Shown here piece after piece: positions 15,743 to 23,694 of a stretch of DNA of 60,200 nt (positions are counted from its first letter, which is position 1; the number at the start of each line of letters is the position of its first letter). Both the position numbers and the translations under genes were made by a program. The stretch comes from Candidatus Edwardsbacteria bacterium (GTDB taxonomy: Bacteria > Edwardsbacteria > AC1 > EtOH8), in contig JAVHLB010000008.1 in assembly GCA_031082425.1 (NCBI GenBank), forward strand, positions 1 through 60,200, read 5' to 3'. Under the pieces are notes generated by a model that was given only the letters and a program-made list of their open reading frames with translations, made no database searches and was not told where the DNA came from.

Positions 15743-16903
15743 ATGATGAGGAAGCTACTATTGTTCCTGGCCGCTGTTGTCATGGTCTTCTCCCTGTCAT
15801 ATGCCCAGGATGAACTGAGGGAGATCACCACCGACGGCACGGCGTCAGTTTTGAATAACGACAAGGCCATGGCCCGGGATGTGGCCATCCAGGACGCCCT
15901 GCGCAACGCGGTGGAGCAGGTGACCGGCGCGGTGATCAGCTCCAGCACGGTGGTGGAGAACGCCATGGTGGTGGAGGACAACATCTACTCCAAGGCCAAG
16001 GGCTATGTCAAGGCCTACTCGGTGCTCAGCGAGGGCGAGGCCGACAACGGGCTGAGCTATAACGTCAAGGTCAAGGCCCAGGTCCGGGCCGGGGCCATCA
16101 AGGAGGACATCGGCGACATCCTGAGGGGGGCCGGCAATCCCCGGCTGATGGTCCTGATCACCGAGCAGAACATCGGCCAGCAACAGTACAGCGGGCTGGA
16201 TGTCAGCCTGAACGTGGCCGAGAACGCCATCATGGAGAATATGCGCAACAAGGGCTTTGAGTTCGTGGACCAGGAGACCAACGAGCGTAACATGCGCAAG
16301 GACAAGGCCCTGGCGGCCATGCAGGGTGACGCTGCCGCGGCGGCCTTCATCGGGGACCGGGCCGGGGCCGAGGTGATCATCACCGGCAAATCGTTCGCCA
16401 AGGAGGCCTCCGGGGTCAGCGACATGCTGGGCGGCATGAAATCCATGCAGGCCACCGTCTCGGTCAAGGCCATCAACACCGACGACGGCCGGGTGCTGGT
16501 CTCCAAGAGCCAGAGCGACAAGACCATCCATATCGACGAGGTGGCCGGCGGCACCAAGGCCATCGAGATGGCCGCCAACAAGGTGGCCGATTACCTGGCC
16601 GACGAGATCGTCAAGAAATTCACCCGGGGCTCCAATACCGTCACCCTCAACGTCACCGGGATCGCCGATTACCAGATGTACACCGACCTGGTCAACATCC
16701 TGAAGTACGAGATCCGGGGCGTCAAGGGGGTATCCGAGCGGGAGGTGGCCGGCAGCACCGGATTGATAGAGGTGGACACCAAGTTCAACAGCGGCCAGCT
16801 GACCTCGGAACTGCTGTACAAGACCTTCCCCAATTTCAGGGTCAGGATAATCAGCCGCACCGCCAACAAGATCAACCTGAAACTGGTGGCCCGAAAACAA
16901 TAA
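15743..16903 (+). CDS. FlgT-like secreted protein
   Basis: A 386-residue protein with a signal peptide (cleavage near SYAQD). The N-terminal domain (about 25-110) contains MARDVAIQDALRNAVEQVTG and GYVKAYSVL, typical of the FlgT/LPP20 N-terminal fold. A middle region (about 125-290: RLMVLITEQNIG, GAEVIITGKSFA) resembles the FlgT middle domain. The C-terminal 80 residues (TVTLNVTGIADYQMYTDLVNIL) form another small alpha/beta unit. FlgT builds the H-ring of Vibrio flagella, but no flagellar gene is present here. It lies 13 bases ahead of a CsgG gene. The first of two adjacent ATGs is best spaced from GGGAGG. Confidence 0.78.
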   Translation: MMRKLLLFLAAVVMVFSLSYAQDELREITTDGTASVLNNDKAMARDVAIQDALRNAVEQVTGAVISSSTVVENAMVVEDNIYSKAKGYVKAYSVLSEGEADNGLSYNVKVKAQVRAGAIKEDIGDILRGAGNPRLMVLITEQNIGQQQYSGLDVSLNVAENAIMENMRNKGFEFVDQETNERNMRKDKALAAMQGDAAAAAFIGDRAGAEVIITGKSFAKEASGVSDMLGGMKSMQATVSVKAINTDDGRVLVSKSQSDKTIHIDEVAGGTKAIEMAANKVADYLADEIVKKFTRGSNTVTLNVTGIADYQMYTDLVNILKYEIRGVKGVSEREVAGSTGLIEVDTKFNSGQLTSELLYKTFPNFRVRIISRTANKINLKLVARKQ

Positions 16904-16916
16904 AGGAGAATAGTGC

Positions 16917-17846
16917 ATGAAAAGAATCACAGCGATCTTCACCCTAATAGCCGTGGCCTGCGCCCTGGCATCCGGCCCGGCCCTGGCGGAGAAATCCGGC
17001 GGGCTCAAAAAAAGGGTGGCGGTGGTGGATTTCGAGGATAAGACCGGCCACGGCGGCTGGCACATAGGCTCCGGAATGGCCGACATGCTGACCACCGCTC
17101 TGGTGAAATCCGGCAGTTTCATGGTCATCGAGCGCCAGCAGCTGGAGCAGGTGATGAAGGAGCAGAAACTGGGACTGAGCGGCGCGGTCACCCCCCAGAG
17201 CGCGGCCCAGGTCGGCAAGCTTCTGGGGGTGGAGCTGATAGTGCTGGGCAGCGTCAACGAGTTCGGCCAGAAGGAATCCTCGGTGGGCGGGTCGGTGGGG
17301 AGCAAGGTCTCCAAGGGGATGTTCGGCCTGAATAAAGTGGGGGTGGAGACCAAGACCGCCCGGGTGGGGATGGATATCCGGCTGGTCAACACCACCACCG
17401 GCGAGATCGTGGCGGCCGACGGCTTTGCCGAGGAGGAGAGCAAGAAGGGGCTGGACGTGGGCACCGATGATTTCGCCTTTTCCAACGATTCCCGCTTTGA
17501 CCAGACCCTGTCCGGCAAGGCCACCCGCAAGGTGGTCAACAAGGTGGTGGACATGATAACTTCGGCCATGAACAAGCTGCCCTGGAGCGGCAAGATCCTC
17601 AAGCTCAACGCCGACAAGACCGTGATGCTGAAGCCCGGGGCGGAGGGCGGGGTCAAGGCCGGGGACATTTTCAACGTCTTCTCGCAGGGCGAGGAGATCA
17701 TCGACCCCGATACCGGACTTTCCCTGGGCAGCGAGGAGAAGCAGGTCGGCACCATAGAGGTGGTGGAGGCCAAGGACAAGTATGCCACGGCCAAAGTCAT
17801 TTCCGGCTCCGGGTTCAAAACGGGCGACATGGTCAGGGAGAAATAA
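16917..17846 (+). CDS. CsgG-domain protein with FlgT-C-like tail
   Basis: A 309-residue protein with a signal peptide (cleavage near ALAEK). The CsgG-like core (about 35-180) has RVAVVDFEDKTG, FMVIERQQLEQVMKEQKLG and VGKLLGVELIVLGSV. The tail (about 230-309) reads GGVKAGDIFNVF, DPDTGLSLG, VEAKDKYATAKV, the same module that ends the other two CsgG paralogues. No lipobox cysteine precedes the core, so membrane anchoring would be indirect. The gene follows the FlgT-like gene by 13 bases with an AAAGGAG site and is surely co-expressed with it. Confidence 0.85.
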   Translation: MKRITAIFTLIAVACALASGPALAEKSGGLKKRVAVVDFEDKTGHGGWHIGSGMADMLTTALVKSGSFMVIERQQLEQVMKEQKLGLSGAVTPQSAAQVGKLLGVELIVLGSVNEFGQKESSVGGSVGSKVSKGMFGLNKVGVETKTARVGMDIRLVNTTTGEIVAADGFAEEESKKGLDVGTDDFAFSNDSRFDQTLSGKATRKVVNKVVDMITSAMNKLPWSGKILKLNADKTVMLKPGAEGGVKAGDIFNVFSQGEEIIDPDTGLSLGSEEKQVGTIEVVEAKDKYATAKVISGSGFKTGDMVREK

Positions 17847-17887
17847 TTTCCCCGACATAATCAAGGCTCTATTTTTAGGAGGGTATT

Positions 17888-18673
17888 ATGAAACATATTA
17901 AAAGCAGTTCCAACGGCGTTATCTGGCTTTTTCTGGTCACCGCCCTGGTGGTGATGGGCATGGTGTCGGGTCAGCTGATAGCCAAGACCTCGTCCATCGC
18001 CAAGATCACCTTCTATACCGGCCAGGTGGAGGTCCAGAAACCAATGAAAGACGTCTGGAGCAAGGCCCTGTTCAACCAGTCGCTGCTCTCCGGCCAGAAG
18101 GTGAAGACCCAGGAGGATTCCCGGGCCGAGATCGGCTTCGCCGACGGCAGCATCATCCGGATAGACGGCAACTCCAAGCTGGATATCATTGACGCCAAAA
18201 AGGAGAAGAGCGGGGCCCAGACGGCCACCGCCAAGGTCTGGAGCGGCAAGGTGTGGGCCAACGTCAACAAGATGAGCAAGAAGACCAAGTTCCAGCTGGA
18301 ATCGCCCACCGCGGTGGCGGCGGTCCGCGGCACGGTCTACCGGATGGCCGTCTCCGACGATCAGACCACCAAGATCGCGGTCTACAGCGGCGAGGTGGCG
18401 GTGGACAACAAGCCCATAGTCAAGTTCATGGAGCAGAAGAAGGCCAAGGCCGGCGGGAAGCAGGGCGAGATCGAGGGGCCGACCCAGATCGCCGGTCCCA
18501 GCGAGGTGACCATGGAGCAGTGGGTGCAGATCGTCAAGGCCCAGATGGAGATCACCATCCACCCCGACGGGACCTACGACATCGTCAACTTCAATCCCAT
18601 CATCGACAGCCAGGACGACTGGGTGAAATGGAACCAGGAGCGGGACGAGAAGCTGGGGATAAACCGGGATTAA
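17888..18673 (+). CDS. FecR-domain secreted protein
   Basis: This 261-residue protein has an N-terminal hydrophobic segment (about 12-32) and a FecR-like beta-domain (about 40-170): ARIGFADGSIIRIDGNSKLDI in outline, then the hallmark SPTAVAAVRGTVYRM and YSGEVAV. In FecR sigma regulators this domain is periplasmic; stand-alone secreted forms occur in multi-component surface systems. No sigma factor gene is adjacent, so a structural or sensing role in the cluster is more likely than classical iron signalling. The C-terminal stretch is charged. Ribosome site TAGGAGGG. Confidence 0.85.
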   Translation: MKHIKSSSNGVIWLFLVTALVVMGMVSGQLIAKTSSIAKITFYTGQVEVQKPMKDVWSKALFNQSLLSGQKVKTQEDSRAEIGFADGSIIRIDGNSKLDIIDAKKEKSGAQTATAKVWSGKVWANVNKMSKKTKFQLESPTAVAAVRGTVYRMAVSDDQTTKIAVYSGEVAVDNKPIVKFMEQKKAKAGGKQGEIEGPTQIAGPSEVTMEQWVQIVKAQMEITIHPDGTYDIVNFNPIIDSQDDWVKWNQERDEKLGINRD

Positions 18674-18698
18674 CCATTATCAACTCTTTCTGGATGTT

Positions 18699-20042
18699 AT
18701 GATGAACCGGCTTAAATTATTTCTGCCGTCCGCTTTGGCGGCGCTGATCCTGTTTTCCTGCGGGCCTTCCACGGTCAGGCTCAAAAGGCTGGAGAGGGCC
18801 AACCTGCAGATTCCCCCGGTCACCCGGCTGGCGGTGGTGGACTTCGACGACCCCACCCACCGCAGCCTGGGCCCGGCGGTGGGCAACGTGCTGGTATCCC
18901 AGCTCAACACCCAGGGCTTCTACCAGATCATGGAGCGGGGCAAGATCCAGTCGGTGATGAAGGAGCATGCCTTCAACATGACCGGAGCGGTGGACCCCGG
19001 CACCATCAAGGAGCTGGGCGCCATCCTGGGGGTGGACGCCATCATCACCGGCGAGATCATCTCCTACAATGTGGAGACCAACCGCCGCACCGAGATGGTG
19101 GAGCGGAAGACCGGCACCGGGCGCTATGAGGAGGTGGAGAAGACCAATCCCTTCACCAAGAAGAAGTACAAGGTAAAAGAGGAGATCATGAAGACGGTGC
19201 TGGTTCCCGAGGAGCGCACCAGCAAGAGCGGAACGGTCTCCATCAACTACCGGATGGTGGACATCGCCTCCGGCAAGGTGGCGGTAAGCAAGACCCAGAG
19301 CTCCAGCTCCCAGCGCAGCTACAAGGACAACATCCCGGGGGATGAGCAGATATTAAGCGGGCTGCTGAACTCGGTCACCGAGGCTTTTGTCAAGGATATC
19401 TCGCCCCATTACATCGTGGTGGCCAAAAGGCTGCTCAAATCCAAGGCCGATCCCAACCAGATGGGCGCCGCCTACGCCAAACAGGGCGAATGGAGACGGG
19501 CGGCTGAGATCTGGGAAAAGCTGTCGGCCGTGAACCAGAAGGACCCGGCCTTGTGGCACAACCTGGGGGTGGCCTATGAGGCCATGGGCGAGGTGGAGAA
19601 GGCCGAACTAGCTTACAACAAGGCCCAGGTCATCGAACCCGGCAACCGGCTGTATATCGAGGACACCGCCCAACTGAGGAATGCCTTCCGCGGGGCCCTG
19701 CCATCGGAGAACCAGCAGGTGGCGGTGAACAACGCCAACGGCCCTAGTTCCGTTTCAGCCGGTGACGGCAAGATCGTGCGGATCGAGAGCACCGGGGAGA
19801 TCTATGTCGATATCGGGTCAAAATCCGGCCTTAAGGCGGGCGACCGGCTGCTGGTCTTCGGTCAGAGGGAGATCCGCAATCCGGATACCGGGGAGATCCT
19901 GGATGTGGAGCAGGTGGACAAGGCCGAATTATCGGTGACCAAGGTGATGTTAAACTCGGCTCTCTGCCTGATATCTAAGCAACAAACTGGTAATAAGTTA
20001 GCACTGAAAGATAAAGTTAAGATCATTAAAATTGATAAGTAA
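18699..20042 (+). CDS. CsgG-family lipoprotein with TPR and FlgT-C-like domains
   Basis: The 447-residue protein has a lipoprotein signal (LILFSC, Cys about 23). The CsgG-like domain (about 40-220) has RLAVVDFDDP, FYQIMERGKIQSVMKEHAFNMTG and LGAILGVDAIITGEI, with a charged insertion around the NPFTKKKYKVK segment. Two TPR motifs follow (about 255-320: AKQGEWRRAAEIWEKL, NLGVAYEAMGEVEKAELAYNKA). The last 90 residues carry GLKAGDRLLVF and NPDTGEILD, matching the tails of the other CsgG paralogues. It is the only member with a lipid anchor, as in true CsgG, and so is the best candidate for a membrane-spanning ring. A hairpin follows the stop. Confidence 0.86.
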   Translation: MMNRLKLFLPSALAALILFSCGPSTVRLKRLERANLQIPPVTRLAVVDFDDPTHRSLGPAVGNVLVSQLNTQGFYQIMERGKIQSVMKEHAFNMTGAVDPGTIKELGAILGVDAIITGEIISYNVETNRRTEMVERKTGTGRYEEVEKTNPFTKKKYKVKEEIMKTVLVPEERTSKSGTVSINYRMVDIASGKVAVSKTQSSSSQRSYKDNIPGDEQILSGLLNSVTEAFVKDISPHYIVVAKRLLKSKADPNQMGAAYAKQGEWRRAAEIWEKLSAVNQKDPALWHNLGVAYEAMGEVEKAELAYNKAQVIEPGNRLYIEDTAQLRNAFRGALPSENQQVAVNNANGPSSVSAGDGKIVRIESTGEIYVDIGSKSGLKAGDRLLVFGQREIRNPDTGEILDVEQVDKAELSVTKVMLNSALCLISKQQTGNKLALKDKVKIIKIDK

Positions 20043-20072
20043 ACCGAAACTTTAATCAATAATCAATCATAC

Positions 20073-20092
20073 GGGGAGATGAAAATCTCCCC
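20073..20092 (+). terminator. hairpin after the CsgG cluster, overlapping a possible start
   Basis: GGGGAGA (20073-20079) and TCTCCCC (20086-20092) form a 7-bp stem with loop TGAAAA. It ends the CsgG lipoprotein transcript poorly, since no T-run follows. The stem also contains the only Shine-Dalgarno-like sequence for an ATG at 20079. Confidence 0.5.
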
Positions 20093-20105
20093 ATTATTAT
20101 GTTTT

Positions 20106-21380
20106 ATGAAAATTGCATCTGTACGAAATAAAAGCTTGGGGCATAAAGCAGGCCTTCGGCCGATGTTTGATCTGCTTTCCATCAACGGCCAGAAGATAAG
20201 CGACAACATCGATCTCCGTTTTCACCAGAGCGACGAACTGCTGGAGGTGGTCTATAAAGACAGGGCCGGCAAAATGAACCGCTGGCTGATCGAAAAGGGC
20301 TATGACCATCCCCTGGGTGTCGTTCTGGAGGAGCCGAAATTTCATTCCTGCGGGAACAAATGCATCTTTTGTTTTGTGGATCAGATGCCACAGGGGATGC
20401 GGCCGGCATTATATTTCAAGGATGAGGATTTCCGCCTGTCATTCCTCCACGGAAATTACATCACCCTGAGCAATATCAGCCGTTCCGACCTGGACCGGAT
20501 CAAGCAGCAGCGTCTGAGCCCCCTTTACATTTCGGTCCATGCCACCGATGTCAAGTTAAGGCGGAAGATGCTGGGAAGCCGGCGAGAGCACGATCTTTTA
20601 AAGGTCATCAATGACCTGATCGCCGGGGGGATCGAAATGCATACCCAGATCGTGCTGTGCCCGGGCATCAACGACGGGCGGCATTTGAAAAAAACCCTGT
20701 CCGATCTATTGAAGCTGTACCCCGGCCTAAAAAGCATTGCGGTGGTTCCGGTGGGGCTGACCAAACACCGGCAAAAGCTCTATCCACTCCGTGCTATAAC
20801 CAAGGAATACTCCCGGCAACTTATTGAGGAATATAAGAGATTGCAGCAGCAGTTAAGGCATAGGTTCAAAAGAACAATCCTTTACTTTGCTGACGAGTTC
20901 TATCTTAATGCCGGACTTGACTTTCCGGCTTCGTTTTGGTATGATGATTATCCTCAGCTGGACAACGGGGTGGGGATGGTCAGAGATTTTTGGAATAGCT
21001 TTCGCTCCCTGTCACCCGATCTCCCGAAGAGGCTTAAGCGGAGGAAAAAGGTTCTTTTAATATCCGGCATCTCCGGAGCCAGGGTGTTGAAGCCGGTGAC
21101 AGTCCGGCTCAACGGTATCAGCGGCCTGGACTGTTCGGTTCTATTGGTGAAAAACCGGCTGTTCGGGGACTCGGTCACTGTCAGCGGGCTACTGTCCGGC
21201 AGGGATATTCTTTCCGCCCTGAAAGCTGAAGTCAGGGACTGCGACCTGATGGTCCTGCCGGAGAACCTGTTGAATCGCCAGGGAAAATTCATCGATGATC
21301 TGAGCCTGGGGGAATTCGGGAGAAGTCTCAAACCGGTCAAGGTGGTGGTCGGCCTGGAGGCATTGATCAAGGCAATCTGA
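20106..21380 (+). CDS. DUF512 radical-SAM protein with N-terminal PDZ domain
   Basis: The protein (424 residues from ATG 20106) has a PDZ-like start (VRNKSLGHKAGLRPMFDLLSINGQ), a radical-SAM-like cluster motif CGNKCIFCFVDQMP (Cys-x3-Cys-x2-Cys), a barrel with LYISVHATD and HTQIVLCPGIND, and the DUF512 C-terminal domain (from about 290) with VLLISGISGARVLKP. Family members are widespread in Clostridia, cyanobacteria and deep-branching bacteria; the reaction is not known. An in-frame ATG at 20079 would add nine residues, but its ribosome site is folded into the hairpin, and typical members begin near MKIA. Confidence 0.88.
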   Translation: MKIASVRNKSLGHKAGLRPMFDLLSINGQKISDNIDLRFHQSDELLEVVYKDRAGKMNRWLIEKGYDHPLGVVLEEPKFHSCGNKCIFCFVDQMPQGMRPALYFKDEDFRLSFLHGNYITLSNISRSDLDRIKQQRLSPLYISVHATDVKLRRKMLGSRREHDLLKVINDLIAGGIEMHTQIVLCPGINDGRHLKKTLSDLLKLYPGLKSIAVVPVGLTKHRQKLYPLRAITKEYSRQLIEEYKRLQQQLRHRFKRTILYFADEFYLNAGLDFPASFWYDDYPQLDNGVGMVRDFWNSFRSLSPDLPKRLKRRKKVLLISGISGARVLKPVTVRLNGISGLDCSVLLVKNRLFGDSVTVSGLLSGRDILSALKAEVRDCDLMVLPENLLNRQGKFIDDLSLGEFGRSLKPVKVVVGLEALIKAI

Positions 21381-21389
21381 ACTTAATTC

Positions 21390-22271
21390 ATGATTAAGTT
21401 GGGATATAAAATATTCCGGCCGGTGGATTGGCTGATAGTGGGTTTTCACCTGCTGATGACCCTGTTGACGCTGATATTCAGGGAGAACATCGGCGATTGG
21501 CAGACCGCTTTCTGGAAGTATTTTTTCTCCACCGCCGCCATGATATTGCTCCGGGCGGTCAACCATCGTTTTGACCGGCCCGGGTTGAATTTTGTCTCGG
21601 AATGGTACCCCATACTGTCATTGCCCTGGGTTTACAGCGGGACCAAGTATTTCGTCCACGCCCTGTTTCCCTGGACCATCGACGGCCTGCTGCACCAGGC
21701 CGATCTGGCCCTGCTGGGGGGCGACCCGACCCTGTTCCTCCGGAGTCTGGGAGGCCCCTGGTTCAGCGACCTGATGCAGGCTTCCTATTGCCTGTTCTTC
21801 GGGCTGATATTCTTCAGCTGTCTGATCCTCTATCTGAAAAAGGGCCGGTGGCAGTTCGAGAACCTGCAGATGATCATCCTTACCGCATTGTACGGCACCT
21901 ATATCCTGTTCATTCTGCTGCCGGCCCACAGCCCCCGTTTCATATATTATCATGACCTTCCGCTGAACGGGGGCTGGCTTACCGACACGGTCGGATCATT
22001 TATTGACAGGGCGGCCCACCGGGGAGGGGCTTTCCCGTCGGGCCATGCCGCGGCCTCGGTGGCCATCTGCGTTTTCATGTGGCGCTACGCCCGGGCCTGG
22101 GCTCCGTGGTTCATCATCATAACCCTGTTGCTTTTATTATCCACCGTTTACGGAGGATACCATTATGTGGCCGACCTGCTGGCCGGATTCGCCTACGGGG
22201 GGATCTCCTGCCTCCTGGCGATCCTCTGGAACCGGCACTGGCGGAAGAGCCTGAACGGGAATTTCAAATGA
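21390..22271 (+). CDS. PAP2-family membrane phosphatase
   Basis: A 293-residue polytopic protein with about seven hydrophobic helices. The C-terminal half contains the PAP2 core GGAFPSGHAAAS and YGGYHYVADLLAG, with catalytic histidines in both, and a looser first motif around HSPRFIYY. Such enzymes dephosphorylate lipid phosphates such as undecaprenyl diphosphate, phosphatidate or inositol-phosphoceramide-type substrates; the specificity cannot be told. The gene lies 9 bases after the DUF512 gene and 7 bases before the YdcF-like gene, so it belongs to a membrane/envelope run. Confidence 0.87.
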   Translation: MIKLGYKIFRPVDWLIVGFHLLMTLLTLIFRENIGDWQTAFWKYFFSTAAMILLRAVNHRFDRPGLNFVSEWYPILSLPWVYSGTKYFVHALFPWTIDGLLHQADLALLGGDPTLFLRSLGGPWFSDLMQASYCLFFGLIFFSCLILYLKKGRWQFENLQMIILTALYGTYILFILLPAHSPRFIYYHDLPLNGGWLTDTVGSFIDRAAHRGGAFPSGHAAASVAICVFMWRYARAWAPWFIIITLLLLLSTVYGGYHYVADLLAGFAYGGISCLLAILWNRHWRKSLNGNFK

Positions 22272-22278
22272 AGGCCGG

Positions 22279-23043
22279 ATGTTCATATTAAAAAAAATAA
22301 TCAGCGGCATCATAATGCCGTTGCCGGTGGTGATGGTCATTCTGGCGGCAGGTATCCTTCTTATCTGGCCGCTGAAAAAGAAGAGGGCTGGTTGGATCGC
22401 TGCCGCGGTATCTTTCTTATCCCTGCTGCTGCTGGGGTACGGCATTATCGGCGACATGATGTTGAGCGACCTGGAGAACAGATATCCCGCGCCGGTCGGC
22501 ATCGAAACCCACGCCGACGTCAAATGGGTGGTGGTGCTGGGCGGTGGGATGAACAGCGATCCCCGGCTGCCAGTCACCTCCCAACTGAGCAACGGCTCGG
22601 CGGTGCGGACTATTGAGGGCATCAGGATCCACCGCCTTCTGAAGGGCGCCAAACTGCTGTTCTCCGGCGGGCCGGTCTTCAACCCGGTCCCGGAGGGCCA
22701 GGGGATGGCCCAGCTGGCCCTGGATCTTGGCCTGCCGCGGGAGGAGATGATGACCGAGATATTATCCCGCGACACCGAGGAGCAGGCCCGGCTGATCAAA
22801 AGCCTGGTGGGGGCCGACAGCATATTTCTGGTGACCTCGGCGGTCCATATGCCGCGGTCCATGGCGCTGTTCAAAAAGACCGGGATGGCCTGTATTGCGG
22901 CGCCCACCGACTTCCTGTATAAAAAAGAACTGCAGTTCAACCCCAGCCGATTGTTTCCCGGCTACGGCGGCTTCCGCAAAGCCGAGGCCGGCTGGCATGA
23001 ATATATGGGGACCCTATATGGCCGGATAACGGGAAGGATCTGA
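22279..23043 (+). CDS. YdcF/ElyC-like DUF218 membrane protein
   Basis: The 254-residue protein has two N-terminal transmembrane segments (about 7-30 and 38-58) and a DUF218 domain (about 75-235) with VKWVVVLGGGM, LFSGGP, RDTEEQA and TSAVHMPRSMALF. This layout is that of ElyC (envelope biogenesis factor) in E. coli, which affects peptidoglycan and lipid-carrier metabolism. The neighbouring PAP2 phosphatase supports an undecaprenyl-phosphate-related role, which is inference. Confidence 0.85.
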   Translation: MFILKKIISGIIMPLPVVMVILAAGILLIWPLKKKRAGWIAAAVSFLSLLLLGYGIIGDMMLSDLENRYPAPVGIETHADVKWVVVLGGGMNSDPRLPVTSQLSNGSAVRTIEGIRIHRLLKGAKLLFSGGPVFNPVPEGQGMAQLALDLGLPREEMMTEILSRDTEEQARLIKSLVGADSIFLVTSAVHMPRSMALFKKTGMACIAAPTDFLYKKELQFNPSRLFPGYGGFRKAEAGWHEYMGTLYGRITGRI

Positions 23044-23049
23044 CATCTG

Positions 23050-23694
23050 ATGACACCAAACAGACTGTTCAGGCATTTTTTAGCTGCCACCGCGCTCCTG
23101 GTATCCGGATGTTCCGTCGGCTGGGCCGGCCAGGAAGCCTTGATCCGGCAGATCAGTTCCTGGGGGCTGCCGGGCTGGCTGGTGACCATTATCATTGCCA
23201 TGCTGCCGGTCTTCGAGCTGAGGGGGGCCATTCCGGTGGCCTACCAGCTGCTGGGCATCCCGATCGCTCCGGCGGTGGCTTTTTCGGTGGTCGGCAACCT
23301 GATCCCGGTGGTCCCGATATTGCTTTTTTTGGGGCCGGTGTCCGGCTGGCTGAGAAAAGTTCCCCTGTTCGACGGGTTCTTTGAATGGTTGTTCTCCCGC
23401 ACCAGAAGCCGGAGCGATCTGATCAAAAAATACGAAATGGTGGGGCTGATGCTGTTCGTGGCGGTTCCCCTTCCGATGACCGGGGCCTGGACCGGCGCGA
23501 TCATGGCCTTTCTGTTCGGGATAAAATTCTGGCCAGCGCTGCTTTTCATAAGCCTGGGGGTGTTGATAGCCGCAGCCATCGTAACTGCCCTGGTGCTGAT
23601 GGGCATCTGGGGCGCAATCATTGCCGGCACGGTCCTCTCGGCCTTGGCCGTTTCGGCCGCCTGGGGATCTTTTAGAAAGAGGGATCATGTCTAA
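23050..23694 (+). CDS. small multidrug export family membrane protein (COG2426)
   Basis: A 214-residue polytopic protein with the family motif LPVFELRGAIPVAY (about residues 56-69) and a matching inverted repeat with VPLPMTGAWTGA. It is assigned to PF06695 (Sm_multidrug_ex), a DedA-like reentrant-loop family; despite the name, transport of drugs is not well proven. It has an extra N-terminal hydrophobic stretch with a lipobox-like VSGC, which could be a signal peptide or simply the first helix. It overlaps der by 8 bases. Confidence 0.84.
   Translation: MTPNRLFRHFLAATALLVSGCSVGWAGQEALIRQISSWGLPGWLVTIIIAMLPVFELRGAIPVAYQLLGIPIAPAVAFSVVGNLIPVVPILLFLGPVSGWLRKVPLFDGFFEWLFSRTRSRSDLIKKYEMVGLMLFVAVPLPMTGAWTGAIMAFLFGIKFWPALLFISLGVLIAAAIVTALVLMGIWGAIIAGTVLSALAVSAAWGSFRKRDHV

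Noticed and set aside
15845..17830. A 661-codon open frame on the minus strand
   Set aside because: It runs opposite to the FlgT-like and CsgG genes, has low-complexity G/V/H/D/L-rich translation and no ribosome site. GC-rich codon bias on the + strand keeps the antisense frame open.
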